40,028 nt of DNA from CBDUQN01 sp965369375. GTDB taxonomy: Bacteria > Krumholzibacteriota > Krumholzibacteriia > Krumholzibacteriales > Krumholzibacteriaceae. Shown here one piece after another: positions 15,144 to 24,014 of the stretch. Every line of letters begins with the position of its first letter. Within the stretch, counting starts at the first letter, position 1. Position numbers and translations under genes: made by a program. The DNA lies in the NCBI GenBank assembly GCA_965369375.1, contig CBDUQN010000017.1, positions 1-40,028 on the forward strand, read 5' to 3'. The notes beneath the pieces were generated by a model. That model was not told the origin of the DNA. It did not search any database and was given only the letters and a program-made list of their open reading frames with translations.

Positions 15144-16473
15144 TATTAAAGATACCATCCTCGTCAATTGCCATCTTGAGTGCCCGTGCCATGGCCATCT
15201 CCGATGGTGAAAAGATCATCGAGAGATACGGGCTCTTCGTCATCCCGATGCCGTGTTCCCCGCTGAGCGTCCCTCCCCGCTCCACTACATAGTGAAAGAG
15301 ACTCTCGACGAACGTTTCGACACGCTCCATCTCTTCGCGGCGGCGCTTGTCCGTCATGATGTTGACATGAAGGTTGCCGTCGCCGCAATGACCGAAAATA
15401 TAGCAATCGAGAGCGAGCTCGCTCGCGAGTGCATGGATGTCGCTGACGGCGGCGCCGAGCTTTCCCAGAGGCAGGGAGACATCTTCATTGACCTTCGTAA
15501 CGCCGCGTCTCGCGAGGCTCGGGCTCACCGACCGGCGCACCTCCCAAAGGAGCTCCCGCTCGCTCTCGCTCCGGGCGGTCGTGAGCTGGAAATCCCCGTC
15601 GCGACAGAAGCGCTCGAGGAGCCCGTAGAGCCCCCGCACGACTTCATCGGATCCATCGATCTCGATAAAGAGGTAGCTCTGATCGATGTCGATGCCGCCG
15701 AAGCTCCGGTATTCGCCGACACACCGCATCGTGCGCGAATCGATGAACTCGAGAACGCTCGGGACAAAGCCCGTAGCGAGAAGATCGGAGGCGACGCCCA
15801 TCGCGCCACGATCATCGCCGGCCGCGAGAAACGATGTCCGGTTCGCCTCGGGAAGGGGACGAACGGCGAGTTTCGCGGAATAGATGATGCCCATCGTCCC
15901 TTCGGCGCCGATAAGGAGTGACGCGGGACCCTCCATCGGCGCCGTCTCGATATCGCCCGCGGGAGTCACCCAGGTGACCGATCGTACGTACCGGCGGGTA
16001 ACGCCGTACTTGTAGGCCCGGGGACCTCCGGCATTCTCCGCGATATTTCCGCCGATCGTCGAGAACTTCAGGCTAGCCGGATCGGGCGGGTAGAAAAAGC
16101 CGAAGGGCTGAAGATACTCCTGCAGCTCCCCGTTGACGATACCCGTCTCGACCTCGACCGTCTCGGCCTCGGGATCGAATCCGAGGACCTTCGTCATACG
16201 CTCCATCGATACGACGAGACCGCCGCCGAGCGGAACGGCCCCTCCCGAGTAGCCGGAGCCGGCGCCCCGCACGAAGAGCCCGACACCTTGGCGCCGGGCG
16301 CCGAGAACGATCCGCCTGAGGCCGTCGAGGTCCTCGGGGAAGGCGACCCCCCCGCACTCACCCTTGAGCCCGGTAGCATCGTAATTGTAGGAAATCGTAT
16401 AGTGCGGCTCGGTATGAATCTCGATGTCGCGCAGTTGACGCGCGAGCGCTTCAATCCCGCTCTGTGTTCCCAT
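15121..16473 (-). CDS. FAD-linked oxidase, GlcD / D-lactate dehydrogenase type
   Basis: This is a 450-residue flavoprotein of the VAO/PCMH family. The N-terminal FAD-binding domain (about 35-215) shows V-R-G-A-G-S-G-Y-S-G-G, P-P-D-P-A-S and the T-I-G-G-N-I-A-E-N-A-G-G loop. The C-terminal cap carries the F-G-H-C-G-D-G-N-L-H-V and G-T-L-S-G-E-H-G-I-G motifs found in GlcD and D-2-hydroxyacid dehydrogenases. It should oxidise a D-2-hydroxyacid such as glycolate or D-lactate and pass electrons to a quinone or partner protein; the exact substrate is not readable. It is a single polypeptide with no GlcE/GlcF partner adjacent. Its start lies two bases after the aminotransferase stop, so the two are in one operon. 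Confidence 0.88.
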   Translation of the reverse strand: MGTQSGIEALARQLRDIEIHTEPHYTISYNYDATGLKGECGGVAFPEDLDGLRRIVLGARRQGVGLFVRGAGSGYSGGAVPLGGGLVVSMERMTKVLGFDPEAETVEVETGIVNGELQEYLQPFGFFYPPDPASLKFSTIGGNIAENAGGPRAYKYGVTRRYVRSVTWVTPAGDIETAPMEGPASLLIGAEGTMGIIYSAKLAVRPLPEANRTSFLAAGDDRGAMGVASDLLATGFVPSVLEFIDSRTMRCVGEYRSFGGIDIDQSYLFIEIDGSDEVVRGLYGLLERFCRDGDFQLTTARSESERELLWEVRRSVSPSLARRGVTKVNEDVSLPLGKLGAAVSDIHALASELALDCYIFGHCGDGNLHVNIMTDKRRREEMERVETFVESLFHYVVERGGTLSGEHGIGMTKSPYLSMIFSPSEMAMARALKMAIDEDGIFNNGKYFTS

Positions 16474-16475
16474 GA

Positions 16476-17669
16476 TCAGCCGGTATGTTTCAGTACGAAT
16501 TGTTCGAACCTGTCGAGGGCGTTCCTCAATTCATCGTCTCCCGCGGCGAAGGAAAACCTCACCATGGCGTCACAGCCGAATGCGCCCCCGGGTATGAGCA
16601 CGAGGCCCTTCTCCTCGAGGAGCTTCTCGCAGAACGCGAAGCTCTCCGAAACGCCACACCGGCCGTAGAGCTTGGAAACGTCCACGAGAAAGTAAAAGGC
16701 GCCCCCCGGTTCGGGAAAGCTTACGTCGGGGATCCGCGAGAGCCGTTCGGCGAGATACACTTTTCTCTTCTCGAACTCGCGGCGCATCATATCCCTGTCC
16801 CGGCCCCCCTTCTCGATCGCCGTGAGCGCCGCCCACTGCGAGATCGAGTTGGGACATCCCGTCGCGTGCGCCTGGAAGGCGGCCATGCGGTAGGAGACCT
16901 CTTTATCGGCCAGGGCGAATCCGACCCGCCACCCCGTCATCGCATAGCTCTTCGACACCCCCGATATGACCACCGCCGCTCGCTTAAGCTCCGGAACGAG
17001 GGTGACGGGCGAGAAATGCTCCCATCCCGCGTATGTCAGATATTCGTATATCTCGTCGCTGATGAGCCCCATACCGGCATCGTGGATAATCCGGCAGATC
17101 GGCTCGAGCTCCTCGCGGCGGTAGACGGTCCCCGCCGGATTGCTCGGCGAGTTGAACAGGATGGCCTTCGCCTCGCCCTTTGAGAGCTCCGCCTCGAGCA
17201 ACGCCGGTGTAAGCTTGTAGCCGGTATCCTCACCGAGCTCGATAATGCGGCAGTTGCAGCCGAGGATCCTGATCATCTCCGGATAGCTCGTCCAGTAGGG
17301 CGAGACAATCAGCACGTCGTCGCCGACGTCGGTGAGCGTGTAGAGCGCGTTGAAGATCGAATGTTTCGCCCCGTTGGAGACAACCACCTCGTCGAAGGAG
17401 TACGGGACACCGAGACGCTTCGAGTAGGCTTTCGCTATCGTCTCCCTGAGCTCCTTGACGCCCGCCGCCGGTGTATAGCGCGTTTTGCCCCCATTCATGG
17501 CGCGCGCGGCCGCTTCCCTGATAACGGCCGGGGTGTCGAAATCGGGCTCTCCCGCGGCGAGGCCGATAACATCCTCCCCGCTCGCCTTGAGCGCGTTCAC
17601 CCGCGTGTTGAAACTCAAGGTTATCGACGGTTCGTTCTTGCTGGCTCTTCTACTGATAACTTCCGGCAC
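16476..17669 (-). CDS. class I PLP-dependent aminotransferase (aspartate aminotransferase Ib type)
   Basis: This is a 397-residue fold-type I aminotransferase. Visible landmarks are G-E-P-D-F-D-T-P (41-47), Y-T-P-A-A-G (65-70), N-S-P-S-N-P-A-G (173-180), S-D-E-I-Y-E-Y with Asp205, and the PLP lysine Lys240 in S-G-V-S-K-S-Y-A-M-T-G-W-R. Arg, Asp and Asn contacts of the Ib subgroup are in place. Aspartate, possibly also prephenate, is the usual donor in this subgroup. The start is GTG with GGGAGG seven bases upstream. It is the first gene of a probable operon that continues with the FAD oxidase, Obg and the M50 protease, and a good sigma-70 promoter lies 50 bases upstream. Confidence 0.92.
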   Translation of the reverse strand: MPEVISRRASKNEPSITLSFNTRVNALKASGEDVIGLAAGEPDFDTPAVIREAAARAMNGGKTRYTPAAGVKELRETIAKAYSKRLGVPYSFDEVVVSNGAKHSIFNALYTLTDVGDDVLIVSPYWTSYPEMIRILGCNCRIIELGEDTGYKLTPALLEAELSKGEAKAILFNSPSNPAGTVYRREELEPICRIIHDAGMGLISDEIYEYLTYAGWEHFSPVTLVPELKRAAVVISGVSKSYAMTGWRVGFALADKEVSYRMAAFQAHATGCPNSISQWAALTAIEKGGRDRDMMRREFEKRKVYLAERLSRIPDVSFPEPGGAFYFLVDVSKLYGRCGVSESFAFCEKLLEEKGLVLIPGGAFGCDAMVRFSFAAGDDELRNALDRFEQFVLKHTG

Positions 17670-17718
17670 CTCAATTCCTCCCTTATCAAGAGATCGACGC
17701 TATCGTTTTACAACGTCC

Positions 17719-17746
17719 TTTATAGGAGACCCGAAGGAAAGGTCAA
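17719..17746 (-). promoter_or_regulatory. sigma-70 promoter of the aminotransferase-obg operon
   Basis: On the minus strand, TTGACC (17741-17746) and TATAAA (17719-17724) are 16 bases apart. The predicted transcript would start near 17712 and have a leader of about 43 bases. Confidence 0.65.
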
Positions 17747-17838
17747 ATCATAGCCGCACCGTGGGAAAGCGGGCGGGACGTGCAAAGAGGCCTCAGAGGA
17801 GGACAGCCGTCACGGCCCCATGATGCGGCCCGTCCGAT

Positions 17839-18318
17839 TCACGTGATTTTCCACTCCTTCAGTCTCTTGACAACCGGTTCGGGAACGAGACAGCTCACGT
17901 CACCCCCGAGATGATGGATCTCCTTCACGATCGAGCTGTGCAGGTATATGTACTGCTCACTCGGCATGAGAAACACCGTCTCGAACTCGGGATTTAGTTT
18001 CCTGTTCATCAGCGCTATCATGAGCTCGTACTCGAAATCCGATACCGCACGGAGCCCCCGTATGACGACATCGACCCCCCGGTCTCTTGCCTCGTCCACG
18101 AGCAGGCCCTCGAAAGTGACAACCTCGATATTCTTCAGCCCCACGAGGCTCTCACGGACGAGGGTAAACCGCTGATCGAGATCGAAGAGCGTCGATTTGT
18201 GCGTCCCGGCCGCAACGGCCACGATAACGCTGTCGAAGATTTTCGATGCGCGTATGACGAGATCGACGTGGCCGTTTGTTATCGGATCGAACGTTCCCGG
18301 ATAGAGTGCCACCTTCAA
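17839..18318 (-). CDS. coaD: phosphopantetheine adenylyltransferase
   Basis: CoaD catalyses the penultimate step of coenzyme A synthesis, transferring AMP from ATP to 4'-phosphopantetheine. The 159-residue length is standard. The nucleotidyltransferase motif Y-P-G-T-F-D-P-I-T-N-G-H lies at residues 6-17, V-I-R-G-L-R at about 86-91 and the late Y-L-H-S-S-I-V-K-E segment at about 124-132. All expected active-site blocks are present. The ATG at 18318 has an almost perfect AAGGAGG nine bases upstream. It follows rsmD by 27 bases; the rsmD-coaD pairing is widespread in bacteria and supports both calls. Confidence 0.95.
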   Translation of the reverse strand: MKVALYPGTFDPITNGHVDLVIRASKIFDSVIVAVAAGTHKSTLFDLDQRFTLVRESLVGLKNIEVVTFEGLLVDEARDRGVDVVIRGLRAVSDFEYELMIALMNRKLNPEFETVFLMPSEQYIYLHSSIVKEIHHLGGDVSCLVPEPVVKRLKEWKIT

Positions 18319-18345
18319 TCTGCATCAACCTCCTTCCCGCCAGTA

Positions 18346-18906
18346 CTAAATATCGTTCTCTCCATACTCGAAATATGTAACAGAAGACTGACCGAATTTT
18401 CTAGTTCGAACTCTTGACCAGGGCCCCGGCTCGCCGTGAAAGAGAACGTTGCCGTGCTCGACAACGAGCACGTCGCAACATTTCCTGCTCCGCTTCTCGA
18501 CGCGCGAAACCACCTCCTGAGCGGATCTCCCGCCGTAGGGAGGATCTGCGAAGATGATATCGAAGAAATCATCTCCCGCAAGAAATTTATCCAGATACCG
18601 CATGGCGTCGCCCATGCGGACTTCAGCCACATCCCGACCGAAACGGCATCGCTCGAGATTTGTTCGTAACGCACGCAGAATCCGGTGATCCTGTTCGACG
18701 AATACCGCCCCTTTCGCCCCCCTGCTCAGTGCCTCGATGCCGACCGCCCCGGAGCCCGCAAAAAGGTCGAGAAAATGGGCGTCCTCGACACGCCCGCCGA
18801 GTGTATCGAAGACGGAGCCTCTCACCACCTGCGCCGTCGGCCGGTATTGGGGCCCCCGTCCGCACCGGAGAACGGTACCCTTCCTCATTCCTGCGATCAC
18901 CCTCAC
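18346..18906 (-). CDS. rsmD: 16S rRNA (guanine-966-N2)-methyltransferase
   Basis: RsmD methylates G966 of 16S rRNA in the 30S subunit. The protein of 186 residues begins M-R-V-I-A-G like most family members. It has the SAM-binding L-D-L-F-A-G-S-G-A-V-G-I-E-A motif, the V-E-Q-D acidic residue and the catalytic D-P-P-Y motif. The start is GTG 18906, with GGAGGGG about ten bases upstream; the longer upstream reading is low-complexity and not family-like. It is first in a two-gene unit with coaD and lies downstream of the pilQ terminator. Confidence 0.92.
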   Translation of the reverse strand: MRVIAGMRKGTVLRCGRGPQYRPTAQVVRGSVFDTLGGRVEDAHFLDLFAGSGAVGIEALSRGAKGAVFVEQDHRILRALRTNLERCRFGRDVAEVRMGDAMRYLDKFLAGDDFFDIIFADPPYGGRSAQEVVSRVEKRSRKCCDVLVVEHGNVLFHGEPGPWSRVRTRKFGQSSVTYFEYGENDI

Positions 18907-18944
18907 GCGCGCTCCCCTCCAGGCGGATGGCCTTGAAAAGCCAA

Positions 18945-18973
18945 AGAATAAAGAACTCCTGCACCCGGAGCAA
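18945..18973 (-). promoter_or_regulatory. possible sigma-70 promoter of rsmD-coaD
   Basis: On the minus strand, TTGCTC (18968-18973) and TATTCT (18945-18950) are 17 bases apart, about 40 bases upstream of the rsmD GTG. Both hexamers keep four of six consensus bases. Confidence 0.4.
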
Positions 18974-19036
18974 GAGAAAACGGGATTCACCGGCAGGGGA
19001 CTTGCACCTCCAAGCTGTCGAACATGCCCGTCACAC

Positions 19037-19072
19037 AAAAAAAGCCCCCGGGGTAGGAAGAACCCCGGGGGC
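19037..19072 (-). terminator. rho-independent terminator after pilQ
   Basis: On the minus strand an 11-bp perfect stem (GCCCCCGGGGT / ACCCCGGGGGC) with a 7-base loop is followed by seven Ts. It begins about 25 bases after the pilQ stop and closes the pilMNOPQ unit before rsmD. Confidence 0.92.
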
Positions 19073-19097
19073 ACGACGGTGAGTGGAGGGGGCAAGG

Positions 19098-21041
19098 TTA
19101 TTCCACTATCGTCGGAGTCACGAATATAACGAGTTCCTGTTTCTTTTCGACCGTGGTGCTCGATGAGAACAGCCAGCCGATTCCCGGGATATCCTTGAGG
19201 TACGGGAGACCGCTCTTGAGCGTCGTCTCGGCGCTCTTTATCAAGCCGCCGATAACCGCCGTTTCGCCGTTATTGACGGTGACCCTCGTATCGGCTTCGC
19301 TCGTGGTGATGATAACACCACCCATCTCCGCCGCCTCCGACTGGAGGTCACTGACCTCGGGATGAAGATCGAGGGTGATCGTTCTGTCGGCGTTGACATG
19401 CGGGGTTACCCTCAGCATGACACCGATCTTGGTGAGCTCGGTAATCGGGTTGCCCGCCTCATCCGCAACGATAAGGGGAATCTCCTTACCGACGAGGATG
19501 CTGGCTTCACGGTTATCCATCGTGGTAATCCGGGGATTCGAGATGAGGTTCGCCCGGTTACTCTCTTCGAGCATATCGAGTACCGCGGTCAGCTCACCCC
19601 AGGAACGCACCGTTCCGTATTTGACCTGGCCGGATCGGAGTGGCAGCGCCTCGGTCACATTTATCTCACCCGCATGACCGCGGGACTGGAGATTCAAGAG
19701 ACCCCAGTCGATTCCGAGCGCTCTCACCGCTTCGACATCGATCTCGATGAGCTTGGCGTTGATATCGATCTGGTGAACCTTGCGATCTAGGTCCTTGACC
19801 ATTTCCTCTATCCTGTTGACATTCTTGACGATATCATTGACGATGAGTGCATTGCTGCCCTGGTCGACGTCGATTTCGCCGCGCTGGCTCACGACGTTCT
19901 GCAGTGCATCTCTCATCTCATCGGCACTCGCGTTATTGACGAAGACAATTCTCGTTACGAGCGGCTCGAGATCTTCCTTCTTTTTCTCCGCAGACTGAAT
20001 TTCGAGCTCCTCCCTGAGCAGCTGCTGCATCTCCGCCACGCGGATCATGCCGAACTCTTCACGGTAGCCGTAGCCGTGTGCCTTGAGCAGCACGTCCAGT
20101 GCCTCTTCCCAGGGAGCGTCCTTGATATGGACATAGACGTCGCCCTTGACCTTCTCGCCAGCGACGATATTGACGCCGGCGAAATCGGAGATCGTTCTCA
20201 GCACCGTCTTGATGTCGGCGCCCTGAGCGTCCAGCGTGATCCTGCGCGAACCCATACCAAGCCCCCCGCCGCCGGCGGGAGCACCCCATGCGTAGGGTTC
20301 GTACGCGGCAAGCGCGGATTTCTCGGCCGGCTGCGGCGGCGTTTCGGAGGCCTGCTGCCGGGGCTGCGTGTTTTTGCGCTCCTTATGAGCCTTCTCGACC
20401 TTTTCGCTCTGCTCGGGAAAGGCCTCTTTAATCCACGGAGACACCACTTCTTCAGACACTTCGGTCTTCGCCGGCGGGCTCGTCGCCTGCTTCGCTGCGG
20501 GTTCGTTCACCGGCGTTACCAGCGGAAGAACCGGACCCATCGATGCCTCTAGAAAGGGCATCGCCTGCTTCGCGGTCTTCGTGTCCGTGACGGGCGGTGC
20601 GCTTTGGTTTTCGATATTCTTAAGAGCGTTCTCCGAGATATCGGGCTGCTGCGCCTTCAGCTCGACGATCAGGCGATCGCCGTCCTCCCATATGCTGTGC
20701 TGCACTTCCATTTTGAGGTCCAGCACGATACGGCTCACGAGGATCGGATCGACCTTGAACTGACTCGTTCTGATCCGATAGGCCAACGGGCTTTCGATAT
20801 CCTTCTCACTCCATTTGATGTCGTACTTCGTGCCGACGCAGTCGAGGACGAACCGTTCAGGATCGTGCATCTTGAAAGCGTCGTACTTGACGTTTCCGAC
20901 CTTGGAAATCTCCAGCCTCAGCTTCCCTTCGCCTGTAACTACCTTGAGATCTTTGATCTCGTTGGCGGCGGCTCCGGCGGAAACGCTTACCAAAAAAAGG
21001 CCAGAGAGAACAAAAATAGCAAGTCTGCGGATACTTAGCAT
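19098..21041 (-). CDS. pilQ: type IV pilus secretin PilQ
   Basis: PilQ forms the outer-membrane ring through which the pilus passes. The 647-residue protein has a signal peptide ending near A-G-A-A-A. An AMIN domain (about 30-130) for peptidoglycan contact comes next, then a Pro/Lys/Glu-rich linker (about 135-255), a secretin N0/STN-like domain (about 265-345, I-T-L-D-A-Q-G-A-D-I) and an N1 domain. The secretin barrel domain fills the C-terminal 250 residues: V-G-K-E-I-P-L-I, V-T-P-H-V-N and a final E-L-V-I-F-V-T-P. There is one AMIN domain, fewer than the multiple copies in some PilQ proteins. It follows pilP by one base and is last in pilMNOPQ. Confidence 0.95.
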   Translation of the reverse strand: MLSIRRLAIFVLSGLFLVSVSAGAAANEIKDLKVVTGEGKLRLEISKVGNVKYDAFKMHDPERFVLDCVGTKYDIKWSEKDIESPLAYRIRTSQFKVDPILVSRIVLDLKMEVQHSIWEDGDRLIVELKAQQPDISENALKNIENQSAPPVTDTKTAKQAMPFLEASMGPVLPLVTPVNEPAAKQATSPPAKTEVSEEVVSPWIKEAFPEQSEKVEKAHKERKNTQPRQQASETPPQPAEKSALAAYEPYAWGAPAGGGGLGMGSRRITLDAQGADIKTVLRTISDFAGVNIVAGEKVKGDVYVHIKDAPWEEALDVLLKAHGYGYREEFGMIRVAEMQQLLREELEIQSAEKKKEDLEPLVTRIVFVNNASADEMRDALQNVVSQRGEIDVDQGSNALIVNDIVKNVNRIEEMVKDLDRKVHQIDINAKLIEIDVEAVRALGIDWGLLNLQSRGHAGEINVTEALPLRSGQVKYGTVRSWGELTAVLDMLEESNRANLISNPRITTMDNREASILVGKEIPLIVADEAGNPITELTKIGVMLRVTPHVNADRTITLDLHPEVSDLQSEAAEMGGVIITTSEADTRVTVNNGETAVIGGLIKSAETTLKSGLPYLKDIPGIGWLFSSSTTVEKKQELVIFVTPTIVE

Positions 21042-21042
21042 T

Positions 21043-21504
21043 TTATTCTCCTTTTCCTATTCCTTCCTCCAGGCGGAGGGTTACACTGTTCGTCTGCCCA
21101 AATAATGATACCCGTGCTACGAGCGTGCGATAGCCCACTGATACGATGTGACCGTGTCTGACAGGATCGCCCGCCTGCACGATGTAACTGTAGCCGTTGT
21201 TGTCTTCCAGCATCGCAAAGCGCTTCATCTCGCCGGAAAGGACCCCAACGAGCCGTACGCCGTAAATATTGACGAGATTTAATTCAGACTCCTCGAACTC
21301 GCCGGTGATAAGGCTCTGGAAGGGATCGCGACGGTTGAATGCCTTGTAGTAGTATCTTCTCTCACGCAATGTCCGCTCAGCCTGGTTCCCTTCCTCGGCA
21401 TACGCCCACGTCGTGAGCAGAGCGCTCGCGATGAGAATGGCCGGGAGAACGAATCCCCACATGATTTTCCAGGACTTCTTATGATTCTTTCTCTGGGGTT
21501 TCAT
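21043..21504 (-). CDS. pilP: type IV pilus assembly lipoprotein-like PilP
   Basis: PilP links the inner-membrane PilNO dimer to the PilQ secretin in the periplasm. The 153-residue protein has an N-terminal hydrophobic anchor or signal (about 15-35). An R-R-D-P-F-Q-S-L motif (about 59-66) follows, and the C-terminal beta-domain contains L-V-G-V-L-S-G, Y-I-V-Q-A-G-D and R-L-E-E-G. No lipobox cysteine is visible, so it may be an anchored or soluble protein instead of the lipoprotein known in Pseudomonas and Neisseria. ATG 21504 is chosen as the start; a longer in-frame start at 21534 exists. The gene overlaps pilO by 26 bases. Confidence 0.88.
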   Translation of the reverse strand: MKPQRKNHKKSWKIMWGFVLPAILIASALLTTWAYAEEGNQAERTLRERRYYYKAFNRRDPFQSLITGEFEESELNLVNIYGVRLVGVLSGEMKRFAMLEDNNGYSYIVQAGDPVRHGHIVSVGYRTLVARVSLFGQTNSVTLRLEEGIGKGE

Positions 21505-22108
21505 CTGTAGATTCACCACCTTCCGCAAGCACATATGCTGTCATTATCATCTCGGCAGTTACCGAATAGCCTCTCGTAATCTTTCCCTTGCTCTGTTTGC
21601 CCTTCCGCTGATCCACCGGGCTCACATGGAGCTTGGAAACATTGATAATGCGGTCGAGATTGGCAACCTTTGACAGGAATATTCCGAGCTCGTGGTATTC
21701 CCCCTGAACGGTCACCTTGACCGGGTTCTCCATGATGAACTCCTTGTGCACGGGGGCCTGCGGCTCGAAGAGCATGAAGTCTACACCCGCCTGGTTTCCA
21801 GCTCTTGTCACCTTGCGCAGCAGCTCGGCAACCTCTTCCTCCTGGGGAAGAAGACTCTGGGCGGCTGTCCACTTTGTATGGAGCCTGCCATACTCCGCTT
21901 CCAGCTTGGCCAGGTTCCCCACTGTCTTTCTCGCCTTCTCCAGCTCGGCGCTCATCTTCTCATACTCCGAGTCGAGCGTTTCGATTCGCGCCTTCTGCGG
22001 CTGGAAGAAGAAAGGCAGAAAAGAAGTGAAGAAGTAGATGTACCCGATGATGACCAGCAGAATGGTTATAATTATCGTTCTCTGTACTTGTGGGTCCTTG
22101 AAATCCAT
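21479..22108 (-). CDS. pilO: type IV pilus inner-membrane alignment protein PilO
   Basis: PilO pairs with PilN to form the periplasmic part of the alignment complex. The 209-residue protein has a short cytoplasmic N-terminus and one membrane helix (about 11-35). A coiled coil follows (about 40-85, E/K-rich heptads), then the ferredoxin-like PilO domain with V-D-F-M-L-F-E-P and V-T-V-Q-G-E-Y-H-E-L-G. A Lys/Gly-rich stretch and an acidic Glu-rich tail (about 195-209) end the protein. It lies 18 bases after pilN. Confidence 0.93.
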   Translation of the reverse strand: MDFKDPQVQRTIIITILLVIIGYIYFFTSFLPFFFQPQKARIETLDSEYEKMSAELEKARKTVGNLAKLEAEYGRLHTKWTAAQSLLPQEEEVAELLRKVTRAGNQAGVDFMLFEPQAPVHKEFIMENPVKVTVQGEYHELGIFLSKVANLDRIINVSKLHVSPVDQRKGKQSKGKITRGYSVTAEMIMTAYVLAEGGESTDETPEKES

Positions 22109-22126
22109 TTTGCAGACCTCTCTTCC

Positions 22127-22681
22127 CTACTGGGGCTTCACATTGGCAGTTAGTTTGAATTTCATTACTTCTCTGTCTTTTATCTTGCCCTTCTCGGCAA
22201 TCTTGAGACCGACCTCGGTGAATAATCCCGACTTTTCGAGGTTCGTCATCATATCGGCGATCGTGTAGTTGCTGAATGCGATGCCGTCGATGGTGAAATT
22301 GTTCGGGGACTGCTCTGACAAATCGGTGAGCCAGCAATTGGCCGGGAGCTTATAACTGATATCGTTGAGCAACCTGATCCTGAAGTAGCGATGTCTGTCC
22401 AGGGATGCTATGAGGTTCAAGCGCTTGTTGACTTCTTCCCGCTCTTTCGTGATCTGCTTTATCTTCACGAGCTGCGGAGCAAGCTTTCTCGATTCCTCCT
22501 TGGCCACTTCGGTCTTGTTCTCGAGCACTCTGATCCTGTGCTGCTGCATGAGTCCCGCAACCACAATAGCCACGAAGAACACCACCACTCCCGCAACAAG
22601 ATAGACGGTGGACATCTCGGGGAGATGGAACTCGCGTTTCTTTACCCTGTCTTCCTTTGGAAGCAGATTGATCTTGATCAT
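22127..22681 (-). CDS. pilN: type IV pilus inner-membrane alignment protein PilN
   Basis: PilN is a bitopic membrane protein of 184 residues. It begins M-I-K-I-N-L-L-P, the conserved cytoplasmic tip that docks into PilM. A membrane helix (about 26-46) and a coiled coil (about 50-88) follow, and then the periplasmic domain with W-L-T-D-L and I-D-G-I-A-F-S-N-Y. The start overlaps the pilM stop by four bases (ATGA), typical of these two genes and supporting coupled production. Confidence 0.93.
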   Translation of the reverse strand: MIKINLLPKEDRVKKREFHLPEMSTVYLVAGVVVFFVAIVVAGLMQQHRIRVLENKTEVAKEESRKLAPQLVKIKQITKEREEVNKRLNLIASLDRHRYFRIRLLNDISYKLPANCWLTDLSEQSPNNFTIDGIAFSNYTIADMMTNLEKSGLFTEVGLKIAEKGKIKDREVMKFKLTANVKPQ

Positions 22682-23760
22682 TCTTTTCCTGCCTTTCTCA
22701 AAGCGAGACCAATTCCCACTGTCAGCAGCGGAGCTATCTTTTCGAGATCCTCCTCGTACTCACCGAAGACACCCTCCTCGTAATCGATCCCCTCGAGGGG
22801 ATTGTGAATCGACAATTCGATCCCGTGCTTCTCTGAAATGATGTCCTTGAGGAAAGGTATGTGGGCGCCGCCGCCGCTCAAGACGATTTCGTCTATGCTC
22901 TCGGCGTCTCCCGCCGCCTTGAGGAATGAAATGCTCCGTTCGATACCGAGTGACAGATCCTCAGAGCTCCGTTTGATGATTTCCTTGATCTTATCTTTAT
23001 TGCGATCGCCCATCTCACCCGAGATAATCTGCTGACCGTCTTCGTATGAAACACCCAGTTCCTTCTGGATCAGCTCGATGAAATTGTTGCTGCCGGTGCT
23101 GATATCCCTGGTAAAATGAGGGCTGTTGTCCTGGATGATATTGATATTCGTAACATCGCTCCCGACGTTGATCAGCCCGATCACCTTGCTCTCGTCTTCT
23201 TCCATGGTCCCCCTGTTCGCCTCGAAGCAATTCTGAACGGCGAACGAATCGACATCGATGATGGTTGGGTTGAGACCCGCATCTCGTATGAGGCTCGCGT
23301 GAGTGCTGACCATGTCCTTCTTTGCCGCTACGAGGAGCACTTCCATCTGGTTCGCACCGATGTCCTCTTTGATAATCTGGAAATCGAGGCACACATCATC
23401 GATGTCAAACGGTATGTGCTGCTCAGCTTCCCAGAATATCGCCTCCTTAGCATCCTCAGGGGTCATCCGGTCCATGACGACTTTCTTCACGATTACCGCA
23501 CGGCCGGATACCGCCGATACGACCTCGTTGCCATCGATGCCCGCCTGCAGCATACATTCCTGTATGCCCTCGATAACGAGATTGCGGTCCATGATCTCGC
23601 CTTCGACAATTGCCTCGGGAAGAAGCTTGTTGAGACCGAAATGCCGAATCCTCGGACCGTCGCTCAAATGTTCGATCTCGACGATCTTGATCAGGCTCGA
23701 TCCGATATCAAGGCCCACGGTGGAAGTCTTCTTTTTGAACGGTAAAGAGATCATTCTCAC
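22678..23760 (-). CDS. pilM: type IV pilus actin-like ATPase PilM
   Basis: PilM is a cytoplasmic FtsA/actin-fold protein that anchors PilN and links the alignment complex to the motor side. The 360-residue protein shows V-G-L-D-I-G-S-S (phosphate 1), then W-E-A-E-Q-H-I-P-F and I-N-V-G-S-D-V-T-N (phosphate 2). The adenosine motif is L-S-G-G-G-A. It is first in pilMNOPQ. The start is either GTG 23760, five bases after AGG, or ATG 23754. A sigma-54 promoter lies about 120 bases upstream. Confidence 0.95.
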   Translation of the reverse strand: MRMISLPFKKKTSTVGLDIGSSLIKIVEIEHLSDGPRIRHFGLNKLLPEAIVEGEIMDRNLVIEGIQECMLQAGIDGNEVVSAVSGRAVIVKKVVMDRMTPEDAKEAIFWEAEQHIPFDIDDVCLDFQIIKEDIGANQMEVLLVAAKKDMVSTHASLIRDAGLNPTIIDVDSFAVQNCFEANRGTMEEDESKVIGLINVGSDVTNINIIQDNSPHFTRDISTGSNNFIELIQKELGVSYEDGQQIISGEMGDRNKDKIKEIIKRSSEDLSLGIERSISFLKAAGDAESIDEIVLSGGGAHIPFLKDIISEKHGIELSIHNPLEGIDYEEGVFGEYEEDLEKIAPLLTVGIGLALRKAGKE

Positions 23761-23878
23761 ACCAACCTTTTTCTAATTCTCTTGAAACTACCTGTAATTT
23801 CTCTCTATACGACTGCCTATATAATTCTTTGTATTTCGATTAGTAACTGTGGGTCTACCTCCTCGTTTGCTCGATTAA

Positions 23879-23895
23879 CGCAACAAGCGTGCCAA
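23879..23895 (-). promoter_or_regulatory. sigma-54 promoter of pilMNOPQ
   Basis: The minus strand reads TTGGCACGCTTGTTGCG. The -24 TGGCAC and -12 TTGC elements have the correct 5-base gap and match the sigma-54 consensus fully. Transcription should start near 23867, giving a leader of about 105 bases. The remaining bases of the 23761-24014 gap show no gene. Confidence 0.8.
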
Positions 23896-24014
23896 CGCAA
23901 AACGAGACGCAACAGCAATAACTTTTTCATTCATAAGTAGTTAGAAAGAGAGTGCGCCGGAGTGACAAATGCTTTCTAAGGAATTGCACGATTATTATGC
24001 AATGTGCCAGACCG

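Noticed and set aside
16485..17183. Long plus-strand open frame opposite the aminotransferase
   Set aside because: It mirrors the codon bias of the aminotransferase gene; the minus-strand protein has all active-site motifs.
18970..19020. Riboswitch-like pattern upstream of rsmD (GGTGCAAGTCC, then CCGGTGAATCC on the minus strand)
   Set aside because: It recalls parts of FMN or cobalamin elements but lacks the rest of either consensus, and rsmD-coaD is not a usual target.
23998..24010. Second sigma-54-like motif upstream of pilM (GCAATGTGCCA on the plus strand)
   Set aside because: The -12 and -24 halves are only one base apart; the spacing is wrong.
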